The position numbers and the translations under genes are program-made. A model generated the notes under the pieces. It was not told the origin of the DNA. It saw only the letters and a list, made by a program, of their open reading frames with translations, and made no database searches. Shown here one piece after another: positions 15,001 to 30,000 of a stretch of 64,000 nucleotides of DNA (position 1 is its first letter; each line of letters starts with the position of its first letter). This DNA is from CAZQHK01 sp964593455. GTDB taxonomy: Bacteria > Muiribacteriota > CAYSPT01. Location: contig CAZQHK010000011.1 in NCBI GenBank assembly GCA_964593455.1, positions 1 to 64,000 of the forward strand. Direction: 5' to 3'.

Positions 15001-18000
15001 CAGGACTATTCCAAACCCAGGGTACCGGAGGTCGAGATCGTCGCGGGTAGCAGCACTCTTAAGATCCGTGAAATCTGGCGGGAATTCGAATCCGATGGGA
15101 ACGGATCTTTCGAGTATGACCAGGGCGACCTGATAGATACTACCGGCGATGGGTTCCCCGACTCCCCACGGCCGTACGTGGTCACTCATCTGCCGCCGGA
15201 AGAAAACCAGCTGGTGCAGAGTTTCACTCCCGAGTTCAAGTTCAGTATAACCGACATCACCCGGGGTGATCCGTTCCATTACGGATACGAAAGTTACCAG
15301 GAGAGCGGTATAGATTCATCCACTATCCAGATCTACATCGCCAAGGGGCTTTTGGCTCCGTCCAGGGTCAAGTTACCTGAGAACCTGGTGCTCAAGGGAC
15401 TGCCTCTGCCGATCAAATCCTACCATGACGATGCCGGCGCCTATTATCCCAGCGGTATCAGTGTCGAGACTCCGGAAGATCCGGATATCGGGGTCATTCT
15501 CAAGGAAGGTCTCCCGCAGCATACCCGGCCCACCATGCAGTTGGTCGCTGCCGACAAGAGCTGGGGTTTCCCCCTCGACTTCGCCGTCAAAGCTGACATC
15601 GGGTTCAATAATGTCAGCGCCAACAACAGTAAATCGTACACGATCATTGTTTCCGCCGCCGACCGGGCCTTCAAAAATGCTACCAAACCCGATAATCACC
15701 TGGTCGACCGGGTCGTGTGGTTCGGTATAGCCGAGGAGCCGAAGTTCCTGGAAGCCAAGCTGTTCGATGACGAAGACGCCTTGGTGGCCTGGTACCGTGG
15801 TGTGGGTATACCGGACGGTTGGGACCCGGCGGTTGACGATCTGGGTCTCGACGGCACGCGCGATACCGACGATATCGGTGAAGAAGACGGAATCCCGCAG
15901 GCTGGCGAACCCAATGTTATCGACTCCATAATCCCGCACGATCCCTGGACTATCAGGCCCGACCTGCCGAAGATTTCCAGCTTCGATTCGAAAGTGTCTG
16001 TGAAACAGCAGTACATCAAGGCCGTCAAAGCAGGCGAGAAGGTAACCTTGAAGGTCGAGGGCCGTGATCTCGGGATCAACCTCTACCAGCTCGATGAAGA
16101 AGGTAACATTAAATATGATGCCAACAGCGAGGCTGTCTACGATACATCCGACGACAAACCACTGGGACACGTGGAAGCCTGGGTCTACTACGGCCGGTGG
16201 CACTCGTTCCCGGTTGAATCCCAGGGTAACTCGGCCCGCGGTCGCTACCTCATGGTCAGGGTGCCGGCCACCGGCAATCGGCCCAAACAGCAACTCTATT
16301 CCTTCGAGGATGAAGGCAACAAGCACTACGTCGGTTTAGATGAAATTGAAGTTGTAGATGGATTCAATACCATTCGCCCGGTAGATGTTACCACGTATTC
16401 TTCCTTCCACCGCGGTTACAAGGCCATCCAGGCAGTGGACGGCAACCTGGCCAGCGGTTGGGCCAGCCGAGGGAGCACCGACGAACGACCGGAATATCTG
16501 GTGGTTGATTTCGGGAGAGAAATTTCCTTCGACAAGATCCGGTTGTTCAGCCGGAAGATGACCACCAAAGACTTCTACTACTTCCCGCTCAGGTTCCGTT
16601 TCGAGGTCCGCTCCACGCTGCCGTCCAACGGGGACTGGGATTCCGAGGAAGGATGGACGGAACTGGCTTGTATGGATGATCCCGACACCTACGTGAACGA
16701 AGGGCATGACTGGTGGAAGAAACCATACTGGAACTCCATGGGACAGAAGAATGCCGTGGATCTCCCCAAACCAAAGGAGATCAAACGGGCAAAATTCAAA
16801 GGCGGCCAACCGATACACGGGTATTGGTGGAACACCTCGTTGACGTTGCCGGAGCGCGAGGAGGCCAACGGGCAACACTGGCAGAACGATTCCCGCCTAA
16901 ACTCGGATATCACCGAGGCGGTGGCTTTCATAAAGATGCATGGATACCGCTACGAAGAGCTTTACCGGGAAGACTGGCTGATGCTCTATGTAGACAACCG
17001 GGAACCCACTTTCGTGGTGGAAGTGTACGATTTGCAGGAGGAAAACATCGCCGGCAGCGTGCTTCTCAAAGAAACCGATTACCGCACCGGCGAAGCGGAC
17101 CCGCTCGAGGTGGTCGTAAAAGTAACGGTTAAGTATGGCAATCCCGACCTGACGCCCATGATCGTGTCACCTATGAGAAGCCTCCGGTGGGAGGAGACTA
17201 ATCCTCATATTGACAACCTCGACGGAACGGGTACTCCGGGCTGGATTTACCGCCTTGCCAACCAGCTTAGTTTACCGGATTCCCGCAAGGTACCGCTTTC
17301 CACCAGCGTAGTCAATCCCGACGGCAGCCTGGATGTCAGCTACCGGTTTACCGGTTCCTACTCCATATGGGGGACGGCTGATGACGGCGCCGTACATGCC
17401 GTTTTCCAGGCTGAAGACAACGCCGGGAATGTCAGTGACATGGTTGATACCAAAGACAACAGACGTCCCGAACTCGGACCCACCGGTCCCGTGTTCACCA
17501 TTACCGAACGTCCGAAGTTCCAGTTCTGGAACGTCAGGAACTCCGGCGACCTGAGCGGCGACCTGCTTGCCTCGTACGATTACGGCCTCTCGCAGGATGA
17601 AATCGAATGGTCGGTCAGCAGCGGGGCCACCTACGGTAATCTCGATCCATCCAAACCGCTGCCGACGCAGGCTTTCAAGGCCGTGTCGGGAGTCAGCGGT
17701 TCCGGGGAGATCTTTCTCTGGGCGCATCCAAACCGGCAGCTGTTCCCGTTCTCCCGGAATGACACGAACAACGAGTGGCCCAAAGTCGAAGTGACCTTCG
17801 GGTTCGATCAGGAAACGAAAACCGGTGTGGAAAGCGCGATCTACCAGTTAAACGAGGTCCTGGTGGATCACGGGACCCTGAACTCGAGCCCCAATGCCGA
17901 CGGCTCAAATGCGTTCCTGCCTGATCTGGCGCCCAAGTTTACGTACGGCCTGCCGATTTCCATCGAAGGTCGTCCTTCCGGTATCGCCAGGCTGGTGGTT

Positions 18001-21000
18001 AAGGGATTTGTCCGGTGGCAGGATGTCCACGGTATCCTGGATGAACTCCGTGACGCTGGTGAACTGGACGACTACAACCGTGACCGGCTCAAGGACTCCA
18101 TCGCCAACGATACACTGATCGGCGGGGAAGACGAGTACCATCTGGAAGAGCACCTGAGAACGACTGTCGGGTTCTTCTACGTGGACAACGAAGCACCCGA
18201 GTTCGCCCTGAAAATATCGCAGGACGAAACGGAGCAGGGTATCGTTGGGTTGAAAAACGCTACGTATTCGGGTCTCGACCCGTCTCTCGTATACAAAGAA
18301 AATCCGGACGATGATGGCCGTGGGTACATCCTGAAACGGACTCACGCCGAAACGGGCCTCTGCGACCGGTTACCGGTGGTCATCAAGCTCAAAGTAACCA
18401 AGGTCAATCCGAACCCCACCGCTCTGGAAGTGCCGCCTCTCAAGCGTATTACCTACACCGACAACAAGGGCGACCCGGCGGAGTATACCACGTTACCCAA
18501 TCCGACCAGGATCACCGAGATTTACGGCAACGATATCGAACACTACTACACCTACGAGATCGATCTGCCCGCCAATCTCGGCGACGGTTGGCTCGGCGTG
18601 GTGGCGGAAGCTGTTGACAGCGCCGGGAACTCTACGGGTGAAGTGGCTATAAGCACGCTCACCTGTGTAGCCGAGAAGGTCTCCTTCGACGTGGTCAAGA
18701 TCCACACCTGGGAACGGACGAAAACCACCCGGTCCGGCGATGTCAGGAACAACACCTTCAAGGACATCGTCTATCAGACTACTGACGAGATCAACAACTT
18801 GACGAAAGAAGAGACGCCTGACGGCGTACCCGACTCATGGACAATCGGCTGGAATACGTACCAGAACTTCAACCCCAACATGGCCGTGGACCAGCAGCAG
18901 GTGAAATCCGTCAGCGCCAAATTCAATGACCGGCGTAAAGACGTTCTATTCCTGGTTCGGACCAGTCGCGAGCTTGAACTCGGGAAAAACTCCGAACAGG
19001 GACACGCCAGAGGAACCGTGACCTTCAAGCAGAGCGACGGCATCACACCAATCCCCAACCTGGTACCCGAACCCGTGTATCTGGATATGGCTGATGATGA
19101 GTGGATCGGCGAAGTCTGGGGACCGGAATACATTCATCCGGGAGTCGAAGCGAACTTGAACCGGGATGTCCCGGTCTATACCTATGTGGCGTTCCTCTCC
19201 ATGCCGTCGAAACTGAAGCCCTATGAAGAGGTCATTGCCGAAGTAGATTTCAAAGGATTCGTATACAACTCCGTTCTCGATACAACCTCGGGTATCGATA
19301 TTGTGTCCAGCAATCTCGAGGGCGAAGAGGCCGCTTATTTCTACGTCGACAACTCGACTCCGGTTATAACGGTTTTCTACAAGTTGGATGCAAACCAGGA
19401 CTGGATTGAATTGAACCTGCTGAATCCGGACCGGCCGATAGAAGTGCTCGATAAAGTGACAGATTACGAGACCGGTTTCTCGGAACCGATCCCGTTCGAG
19501 GTCAAGGTTGAAATCGAGAATGCCAACCCCGACGGCGGTCTGCTGGAGACCGATCCGTTCCGGGAACTCAATTTCTTCGTGCTGTGCGACGAAGCGGACT
19601 TCCCGCAGTGGGTCGAACCCAAACCGGACCCCGAACCGGCCACCAGCGTGACCCTTCCGTTCGAGAAGAAGATCGTGTACGAGTACAAAGCGACCCTCCC
19701 CGGGTACGTGGGCGACGGGAATATTATCGCCAACTTCATCGGTGAGGATAATGCCGGTAACGATTTCTATGCTTTGGTCGATCCGCTCTTCATGGTGGTA
19801 GAGGCCCCGCAGGTGGTCAGGGTAGAGATACGGGACGATCCGGATATCGCCCCCGAGTATCTGAAAGGGCTGAGGGAACTGGTGTACCGGCGCCAAGACA
19901 ATCATCCCGATGAATCGAGTTGGACCGGCAGCGACGACCGGGACTACCAGAACTTCAACCCGCTCTCACCGGTAGACACCCAGCGGGTGAAACCGGTTAC
20001 CACGGAAGAGCTTAAAGTTATTTTCCAGAGCAACCGCGGCCTGGTGTTCGAGCCCGGTAAATACCCGTTGGTACAGCTCCAGATCTTAACTCTCCATGAG
20101 GACGGGTCGGTAACCTCGAGTAATGTGGGTGATCCGATAACCGATATTACCACCAAGGGTGACGAGTTTGACCCGCGGCCGCCGAACGAGCAGACCGGTT
20201 TTACTCCTACCTTTACCTACAACTTTACGGTACCGATGTCGCTGATGGACGAGCTCGCGATTTTGCGAGACGGGTTACCTGATAAATCCTGTCCGGCCAG
20301 GCTCGAATTCAAGGGCTATGTGGCTAACGACAGCCGTTCCGGGCCTATTCCCGAGAGCCATATCGGTGTGGGCGAGGCGTCATTCTACATCGATCTCGAT
20401 GCGCCCGACTTCACCCGGTTCTCGTCATACGTGGCTGGAGAAGAAGTTGCCGGCCGGATGCTCAAAACCACCGATTACAGGAGCAACAAGAGCAAGCGTA
20501 TCCTGGTTGACTACGAGATCGAGGTAGCTGCCACCAACCCCGATCTCACTCCCATGTTCGTCCAGGGCGACTTCCAGTTCTCAACCCCGGACGGCGAGAA
20601 GGGCCTGGCCGCGCCCCGGCATCATCCGCTGAAGATCTCACGCTGGCCCGTGTTTGACGATTACGGCATTGCGAACTTCGAGGAGTTCACCGGGGTCAGA
20701 ATCAAAGACCGGGCCCGGGTGAGGGTCCCGGCGGACACGCAAGAGCCTGGCAAATACGTGTTTTCATACAGCGTTTCATTGCCTGACACGTTGGCCGACG
20801 GGCAGTACACCGTGGACATCGAGTACACGGACAATGCCGGTAACAAAACCACCAACAACGAAAAGGAAATCTTCTATATCTCCGAGGAACCGAGGTTCGT
20901 GGCCTTCGAGATTCAGAACTCCCTCGGAGAACCAGTGTACAGTACTATCAGGGACCATAACGATGATGGTATCTCAAGCTGGCAGATCGGAAGCACCGTC

Positions 21001-24000
21001 TACACCAACTTCGATTCCGATCCTTCCAACCCGGCCAAGGATCAGTCGTTCAAAGCGGTGGGTAACGAAGACCTGCGGCTCGTGGTGGTCCGGAGCAACC
21101 GCCAGCTCAAGACCATCGGCGGCGGTGACCCGGCAGTGTATGCCAACGTGTACTTCCAGCCTGGCGGCCGGCAGGCTGACCTGGGAGATCTCCAGCTTAA
21201 ATGTGCCACGTACTCGCTTTATCCATGGTACGACGACATTATGCAGTATGTATGGAATCCAGCCGGTCCAGCGCCGGAAAATCCGATCCATTTCGACGCG
21301 GATGAGTTCAAGCCTATGTACAACTACGCCCGGCTGCTCAATACCAAAGATCACCCGAACATGGCCAGCGGCGGCGCTACTGTCGAGGTCTCGGGATACG
21401 TGGAGTTTGATGATCTTCCCGGCACGGCATCCGGGAACATCTTCTTCGACACCACGCCACCTGCTATCACGAGCGTGACCCTCTCCCGGCGTAACGCGCA
21501 GGGTAACTGGGCCGCGGTGTCAATCGGAAGCGACATAGAGAAAAAGACCAGGATGTCCGACCACCTGTGTGAAGTGATTCCCCTTAAGCTAGATGTCACG
21601 GTTACCGGCGCCAACCCGTCGAAAACTCCGCTGGAGGACAATCCGCTGCGAGAGCTGAGCTATAACATTCTCGGCGGGACAATCAAAGTCGTTACCGACT
21701 TTGGCCAGCCTGATGTCCAGTATTCCTGGGGCGGCGTCAACTATACTTTGAAATATACCTTCTATGTGGATCTACCCGAGTACGTCAACGACGGGTACGT
21801 GACCGCCCGGTTCGAGGCGCAGGACAGCGCCGGCAATGGACCGTCGTCCCGCGAATACGATCCGTTGCTGAGGATCATCGAAAAGCCCGAGTTCGTGGAA
21901 GTGGTCTTGAAAGACACGGACAGCGTGGCTGTTTTCCGGAAACCAGGCGGCGAGTGGAAACAAACCGGCGCCCACGGCGACGTGGCCTACGACAACTACC
22001 GTGACGGACTGGCTGTAAGTGGTCAGACCGTGCGCCCCATTGGTGAAGAAGACGTGCTCGTCAGTGCCGCCAGTCCCGACGTGCTCAAGGTGTTCCTCCA
22101 GACCAACTGTCCCATCAAACCCAAGTCACAGAACGCCAACACCACGGAAGGTCTCTTTGCCTTTTCCTTCCTGGACGGCGGTTACGACGACGACCTGTCA
22201 CTCAAGAAGGACCACAGCGCTCAGGGACCGTTCGGCGCCTTTAGCGACGGCACACCCGGAGAAGATCCGGATACCGGTAATTTCATCTGGACCGATGAGC
22301 CCAACTACTCATATGTGGCCGTGATCGACTTGACATCTCAGAAGAATACTATCGAATTATACGCTCCGCAGGCAATCAGATTCGAGCTGTCCGGTTATGT
22401 GGAATATCCTGAAGCCATAACGGAAGACGAAGGCTTTATCTATTTCGACCCGGTTGATCCAACAGTGGAAGCGGACGTGGCTTTCGACTCGTTCCTCTAT
22501 GCCGGCGACCCGCCTGCTCCCGGGACGAGGTTCGAAGTTATTCAGACAACTACGCCCGGCGGCAGCGATATCGCCGTTTCAGTACCTACTGTCTTCGATT
22601 CGGGAGTACGTGAGGATATCCTTGAATTTACCATGGCACTGGAAGCCAGGGCGACCAACCCCGACGCGGTTGATCTCTCGGTACTCCGGCGTTACCCGGT
22701 ACGGAAGATCAGGTATAACGGACCAGATGGTTCACCCCGGTGGTTGACCTTCAACGCCGCGCAGGGAGAGTTTGTGGCCAGCACCACCGATACCGAACTG
22801 TTTACAGCCGAGTCCGTAGACCTGTCTTCTGTGGTCTCGGTAAAGACTCCCGGTCAGACCGGTGAGGGCGGTTTCTACGAGTACACGTATTCCGTGAATA
22901 TTGCGGGTACGGATCTTGGAGACGGACAGGTGGAAGCGTTGCTCACTATCGAGGATACCGCCGGAAACGAGTTCGGTGACGGTGAGAACACTGTCTGGGT
23001 AGAGCTCTTCTACATCACCGAACGGGTCGATATCGCCCAGGTGTTTATCAAGAAAGGTGATGGTAACGGAGATAGAATTTACGACAGCACTGTTGAACTG
23101 GGCGGATCGAACCAGACTACGCCTCAGGGACGGCTCGCCGTGCGTCCCGACGGCCTGTATTTCCACAACCATCAACCCAGCCGGTCCATATTTGCCTACC
23201 CGGTCCGGCCGGCCAAAAAGGAGACGGTGGCCGTCTGGGTCAGGATGCCGCGCCAGCTGCCGATTGATGTGCTGGCTCATATAGGCGGCAGCGGGGAACC
23301 GGACATGGCCTTCGTGCAGATCAAGCAGGGTCTGTACCTGTCGCCCCGGTACCAGTTGAGTGCCATCGATAATGGCAGCGCACGCCACTTGCCGAACGGC
23401 GGCGAAGGGTACGGCTCCGGCCCGGGTTACGGGTACGAGGCCAGTATCCCGCTTGGTATGTGGGCACCGCTCAAGGACGGCAGCGCCGAAGTACAGGTGT
23501 CCGTCTACCGTGATTTCCAGGAATACAAGGGCGAAGCTTCGGCTTACATGTACGTTGACAGCGTGGCGCCGCTGACCGAGATCCACGTCTACAAATACGA
23601 GGACGGCCAGTCCTTCAATTGGGGCTCGCGTCCGGAGGAGATCACCGGCACGCTGTATCAGCGGGAGCGGGATTCCTCCTGGAACCTGAAACCGTCAACG
23701 TTCTGGGTTACACTTGAACTGGCATCCGGTGCCAATCCCGACTCTTCGCCGCTGCCTGTTGATCCCGTGCAGTGCCGGAGAAACCATCAGCAGCATACTG
23801 ATTGTTACGGTTTCACCGCAGCATACAACTGGTCGGATACAAAAGCGGCGGGATACGGCGATGAGTTCGAGAACAAAGTCCGGTACACGTTGGAAGAGAA
23901 AACACCCACCGAAGATTCGGTCAAGTACGTCTACCTGGTAACGGTACCTGATACCCTGGACGACTGCGAGATATTCCTGAAGAACCGGTCCGATTCATCA

Positions 24001-27000
24001 AATATCGGCGACGATCTGCTGCTTAAAGACTCGGCCGAGAATACGCCGGCTTTTGTGACGGTGGGAGACGAAACTGAACCCTTTAATCACAACAACGCTG
24101 TCATCCCGTTGGTGAAGGTGGCCGAAATGCCGCTCTTCGAAGTGGTCAAGGTCTATGATGAGGGTCCGAACGGCACGCTGGGAGTGAAGGTCTACGACAG
24201 CTATATCGAGGACGGTCAGTGGAAGGACCGTACCTGGACGAACGATGAGTTCGGGGAAACCATCGCCTATCACAACTTCGACGGTATCGCTCCGCCTCTG
24301 CCGTACATCAGACCGGTACAACCGGAGACCATCACCGTCTACGTGCGCAGCAACCGGCAGATCCATCACGAGGAAGGTACCAATACCTATTCGCACGGCT
24401 GGGTGGAGGTCATGACGCCAGACGGCCAGAAGCTTTCCAACTACCAACTGGAAACGGTCCTCATCGGCGAGCTTCCCGAGGCAGACCAGCCGCACATGCA
24501 GAAAGCTGGCCAGGTGTTCCTCTACAAGACGGTCATACCGCTCGATCTGGAGCAGGCCGTCTCAAACAGCTTCTCCGGCACCCTGCGGTTCGATGTGGAA
24601 GGGTATGCCCGTTTCGACGCCATGCTCTCCGAGCAGACCGGCGGGTTCATTTACCTCGACAAAGACGCCCCCAGGTTCTCGGCGGAGGTCTGGGTCAAGA
24701 ACAACTGGCTCGAGCAAGATCAGCGCCTGAACACCGGCGCCAACGGGACTCCCGGCTGGAGCCTGGTGGGGACCATGCGGCAAGGCGATATCAAGGCACA
24801 GTGGACGGAAGAATTCCTGGGCGGCTTGGTCTACAAGTACACCGATCTGCTGACCAGTTACCCGACTCCCCTGGATGTCAAGGTTGTTATCAGAACCGAG
24901 AATGTCAACCCCGACGGTACGCCTGCTCCGGGTAGTATCCACCCGATGTCCTCCATGAGCTACCCGATCCACGATACCGGCGGCGACTTGTATGTGATCG
25001 GCGACTCTACTCTGGGCGGCCGTATCGACGGCGGTGGTCCCATCCCCGCTCAGGGCGGCAGCCACCGTTACACCTACATTCTGGATGACGGCTACGCCGT
25101 GGGCGGATACTCGTCGGGCGGCGGGGAGACCGATTACCTGGGTGAAGGGCTCATTACCGGATCCATGAATATCCGGGACCGGGCGGGTAACTTCACCGGA
25201 TGGAACGCCCTCGGGCACCTCTTCCGGATCGGCGAGATCCCGCAGGTAGCGCAGATCTTTGTGCGTACCAGCCGCGGTGAGGCCATCCTGGTTACCGGCG
25301 ACCGGCTGGAAGAAGACATATACAAAACAGAAGACCTGGCCGGGTGTCCGCCGGAAGATCAGCATACGCCGTCCGACCGGCCGCTACCCTTCATTCTCGG
25401 TCAGTACCTGGATGAAACGCCTCAACCGTTCAGCGACTTTAACCTCTTTGACGAGTTGAAGGTCTCGTTCAACGAGTTTGTGAAATACGGTGACCCGAAC
25501 TGGAAAGTAGGAGCCCTGGTCGGCGGCGAGATCACCGGCAACACCTACTTCAACTTCGATCCCGCTACGGAGTACAAGGACCAGTCCTTCAAGCCCATCG
25601 GTATAGTGGACGTAGCTGCTTCCGCCGGCGATCCCGATCAGCGGATCGCGCTCCGGGTGAGGTTCAACCGCAATCTCGACGCGTCCCTCAACCGGTACCG
25701 GGAAGCGAGCGTCATCCTGGAGAACGGCCAGTCGGTGAACGTCCCGCTGGAGCCGAGGTTCGATCCTACCGATCCCGAGCCCAAGTACTTCTACGAGGGT
25801 CTGGTTAATTTCGATAACAACGTTATCGGGAGCGGAGTGGCCCGGGTTTTGGTAAAGGGTCAGCTCGAGGATGTCTCGCTGCCGTTTGGCACCGGTGAAG
25901 GGTACTTCTTTATCGACATGGAGGAACCGGCGGTTGAGATGGCGCTTTTCCGGAAGGAAAATTCCAGTTGGATAGCTGTTGAACCGGACGAGAGCCTGCT
26001 CAAGGAGACCGATTCCGAGACCGGGCTTTCCGATCCGATCGCGCTCAAACTGGCGGTAACCGTCAGGCACGCCAACCCCGACGGGTCCGGCCTGGAGGTG
26101 GCGCCGCTCATCGAGCTTGGCTACACCGATGTCATGGAACGCCGTATCCTGCTCAGAAGCTACCGGCGCTGGCAGTATGACTACAGCGGTTACGAGGAAC
26201 CCGACCAGGGTGAATCGGTACAGGTGGAGGGCAGCGATACAGGAAAGATATTCCTGGTCAGCTGGAAAGAGGACGGCGGCGATGTTTCCTACAGCTACGA
26301 GGCCAAAGAAACCGACGACGGTGACACCTGGACCTACATCTACGAGTTCGAACTGCCTGGTGACGTGGGTGACGGTTACGTGGGTGCCGTGGCCGACGCC
26401 GTGGACAATGCCGGCAACACCAGCGGCGAAATTGACGAACCGGAACTGCTCAGGATCGGTGAAATTCCGAAAGTGGTCGAGATGGTGCTCTTCGATGAAC
26501 TCGAGTGGGACAGCCAGACTGAACAGTACATCAATTCCGAAGGTATCGCCGTCTACGACTTGCTGAATCCCGTGGACCGCAAACCCTTCGGTAACGACCA
26601 GTTCGACAATACCTACAAAGCTTACGACAATTACCAGTTCCCGGATGATCATCCTGATGAGAGCGACGTAACCGAACAATGGGTGCGCTCGATCAGGGTG
26701 GGAGAAATGGTGTTTGTCGGGATGCGGGTAAACCGCCGCCTCAAGGATACGTTGGTCACACTGAACATCTACGACGAAGACATCGGTGTGCCCCTGAGTT
26801 CCCAACCGCTGGTAGTCGAACTCCATCCTGCGACCAGGGAAGAGCTCGAGGCCGCGGCTATCGCTGAGGGCATGTTCTCGTCCTTCCTGACCGGAGGACT
26901 TGACGACAGCTTTATCGATATCGATCCGCTGGACGGCACACCCGAGTACCGGTACTTCTCGTACTTCGAGCTTCCGGACACCCTGATAGATGGACTGGAT

Positions 27001-30000
27001 GTCACCGACGCCGCCGGGAAATTCCAGGTGTCCGGACATGTTACCTATGACGATCTGGGTATGGAGAGCGATTTGGAGTACAGTCAGAGCCAGGGGACCT
27101 TCTACATGGATTCCACCAAACCGTGGCCGAAGGGTATGGTCAGCCTGCAGCTCGATGATATCTCTACCAAATATTCTGTGGTGGGGAACTATCTGGTCAC
27201 CGAGGGCCGGACACCTATCGAACCCGGTAATGATCCCTATCCCGAAAAACAGGTTACATTCGATGTCATGATCATGGTGGACGGTACCAACCCCGATCTC
27301 AATTTCTTAAACGGCACCAAGAGTCCCTTAAGCATGTTCGATCCGGCCATCAACTACTTCCCGCTGAACGTGGAATACACCTCCATGGATGTCAAGCAGA
27401 GCGGGCGAGTAAACGGGACCAGGAAACTGGAGGACGGTAAAGGTGGACAGATCGAGGTGGTGGATATCTATGCTTATCCCAATGAAATCAAGCGAGACCT
27501 GGAGAGCTACATCGACCTGGATGAAACCTCCACCTGGCCGTCGGGAGTGCCGAAGAACCTGACCGCCGGGCAGTATGCGTTCCACTACCGGATAACGCTT
27601 CCGCGTGACGCCACCGACGGCCAGGTCAGCGCCTGGATGGTACTTAACGACGATGCCGACAACGGGCCGGTGACTATCGGCGGGCTTCTGTTCTACCTGG
27701 TGGAACAGCCGCTGTTCGCCTATGTCCGCCTGCACGATGAAGCGTTCCGCGAGTACCTGGCCGACGAACGAATCGACGACCTCGAGGTCGTCAACTCCAC
27801 CAAGATTTACGACAGCAGCGATCGGGAGATCTGGAACGCCGGTCCGCCGCCGAGCAAGTTCGACGACGGCGTGGACAACTTCCCCGATCCATGGAAAACC
27901 AAGATAGCGCAGCGGCCGGGACCGGGCGAGGATCCCGTATTGATCGGCGCCGAGCGGCTCTACCATAACCTGGATCCGCGCGACAAGGACCGTGACGGGC
28001 TCCCCGCCGGGCCTTTCGAGAACTGCCCCGACCCGCTTTACGTCGATATCAATTTCGACGGGACGATCGGGTACCTGGACGGTAACGACCACACCATGCC
28101 CAACTCCAGTTTCAGGACCGTGAAAGGCGGCGAGATCATTGCCCGGTTCAAGACCAACAAACCGCTCTTTACCGGCACGGTGACGTCGGAAGACGGCTAT
28201 TTCCCGCGTCTGTTCTGCGTTGATTTAAACGGGGAGACCGTGGAAGCTTTCGTAACAGAAGCCTGGGACTTTGTGGGACCGGGTCTGGATTACGTGCAGG
28301 TCACCAACAACGCCGCCGGCGAAACCATGGAAGTGGGCGAGCACGTGGCCGGTAAATACACCTATACGGCCCGGATCGATATGGACCAGAAACCGCATCA
28401 AGGCTGGTTCCAGGTGGTGGCCAAATTGTTCCCGAACGTGGAGAAAGAGATGCTGTCGGGATGGCGGTCATACTACTCTGACCTGCCCGATCACCCGGCC
28501 TACGTCTATGTTGACCGCCAGACGCCTGAAGTGACGGTGATCGCCGCGCGCAAGTACGGTCCGGACAGTGAATCCATCACCCACGGTATCGTTTTCCGTG
28601 AGACCGATGTCTTAAGCGGCCGGATGAACGCCCACAGCAGCTGGGATACCGACCAGGACGACATTGTGAACCGGGTGCTGGAGTCCGAGGCCGGGTTGAC
28701 CGTTACCCTCGAGATTACCGGCGCCAACCCCAACAACCTCGCTCTGCCCGAGGAACCCCTCAAGACCATCTCCTACTACGTCCTCAGCGACGAAGACCCG
28801 GACGAGTTCGGGCGAGAACTGCACACCATCAACGTACCGCAGGAGGTACAGTTGGGAGGGATAACCCGGGAGGTCGATTCCGAGATCGACCAGGATACCC
28901 TGGAACGGACTTTGACCTACGTTTACAACTTCAACCTGCCTGATACGGTGGCCGACGGCCCGGTGGCCATCACCTACAATGCCGTAGACAATGCCGGTAA
29001 CGCCTCCGGGCTGGTGCCGGATCCTCGTTTGCTTACCGTTGTTGAACGGCCGGTCTTCACGCAGGTGGCTCTCTTCAACCTGCGGGGTGAACGGATATTC
29101 GACAACGGGTACGACCTGTCGCCGATCTACAAAGACGGCGGCGAAGCCGGCAGCGGCAGCTACTGGAGCATCGGCGGGAATAAATATTACAATCTCGACC
29201 CGCGTGAAGATGTGTCCGAACAGTGGATCAAAGCCGCCGCTGCCGAGGCCAGCCTGGGCACGGCTCATGCCGCCGTGCTGTTGGTCAGGAGCACCCGGGC
29301 CCTGCCGGAACCCGGCCGGCGCGTTGACACCACCAGCGGGCAGGTAACCGATCTCATCGCTTATGATACCGCTGCCGCCGCCAGCTACAGTTACGGCGGC
29401 TGGAACGCCCTGCCCAACAAAGGTATCATCGACCCGAACTTCGACGTCCCGGTGCACACCTACTACGCGCTGCTCAATCTGAACGGGGCGGAGGAAGGCG
29501 CTTCCTCAATGGAGATTACCGCCTTCACCAACCAGTACGAGAACAACGAGTTCGCCTACCAGGTAGGGTACGGATCCGATTTCACGCTGAACCGCGGCTA
29601 CGATAAAGATGGAGTAAACAGCGTTGAGGACTGGGAGAAGCAGGATGCCTTCTTCTACGTGGACACCGGCCTGCCGGAAGTAGAAGTGCTGGTGTACGCC
29701 TGGAAGAACAACCAGGATATGTACCAGCAGGGTGTGTTTAACACCTCCGCTGCCAGTGCCGTGAAGCTTCATCCGGAGGCGGACTCCCCCACCGGTGGGT
29801 ACCTGCTGAAGCATGAATACCAGGTCTGGGACGACTTCCTCCAGGTGTACCGTGAGGCCTGGACGCCGGTCGAGAAACCGTCCTGGTGGCCGAATGACGA
29901 GGGACATGTGCCGGCCGGAAAACGGTGGTCGAGCGTCTCAATGGACGAACTCGGAGTTTCCGGTGCCACGATAGAGGTGGCTGTCAGGATTACCGTCACC

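Noticed and set aside
25384..27039. A 551-codon minus-strand frame inside the giant gene
   Set aside because: The sense strand carries conserved Ig-like modules throughout this stretch; the antisense translation shows no domain, start signal or neighbour on that strand.
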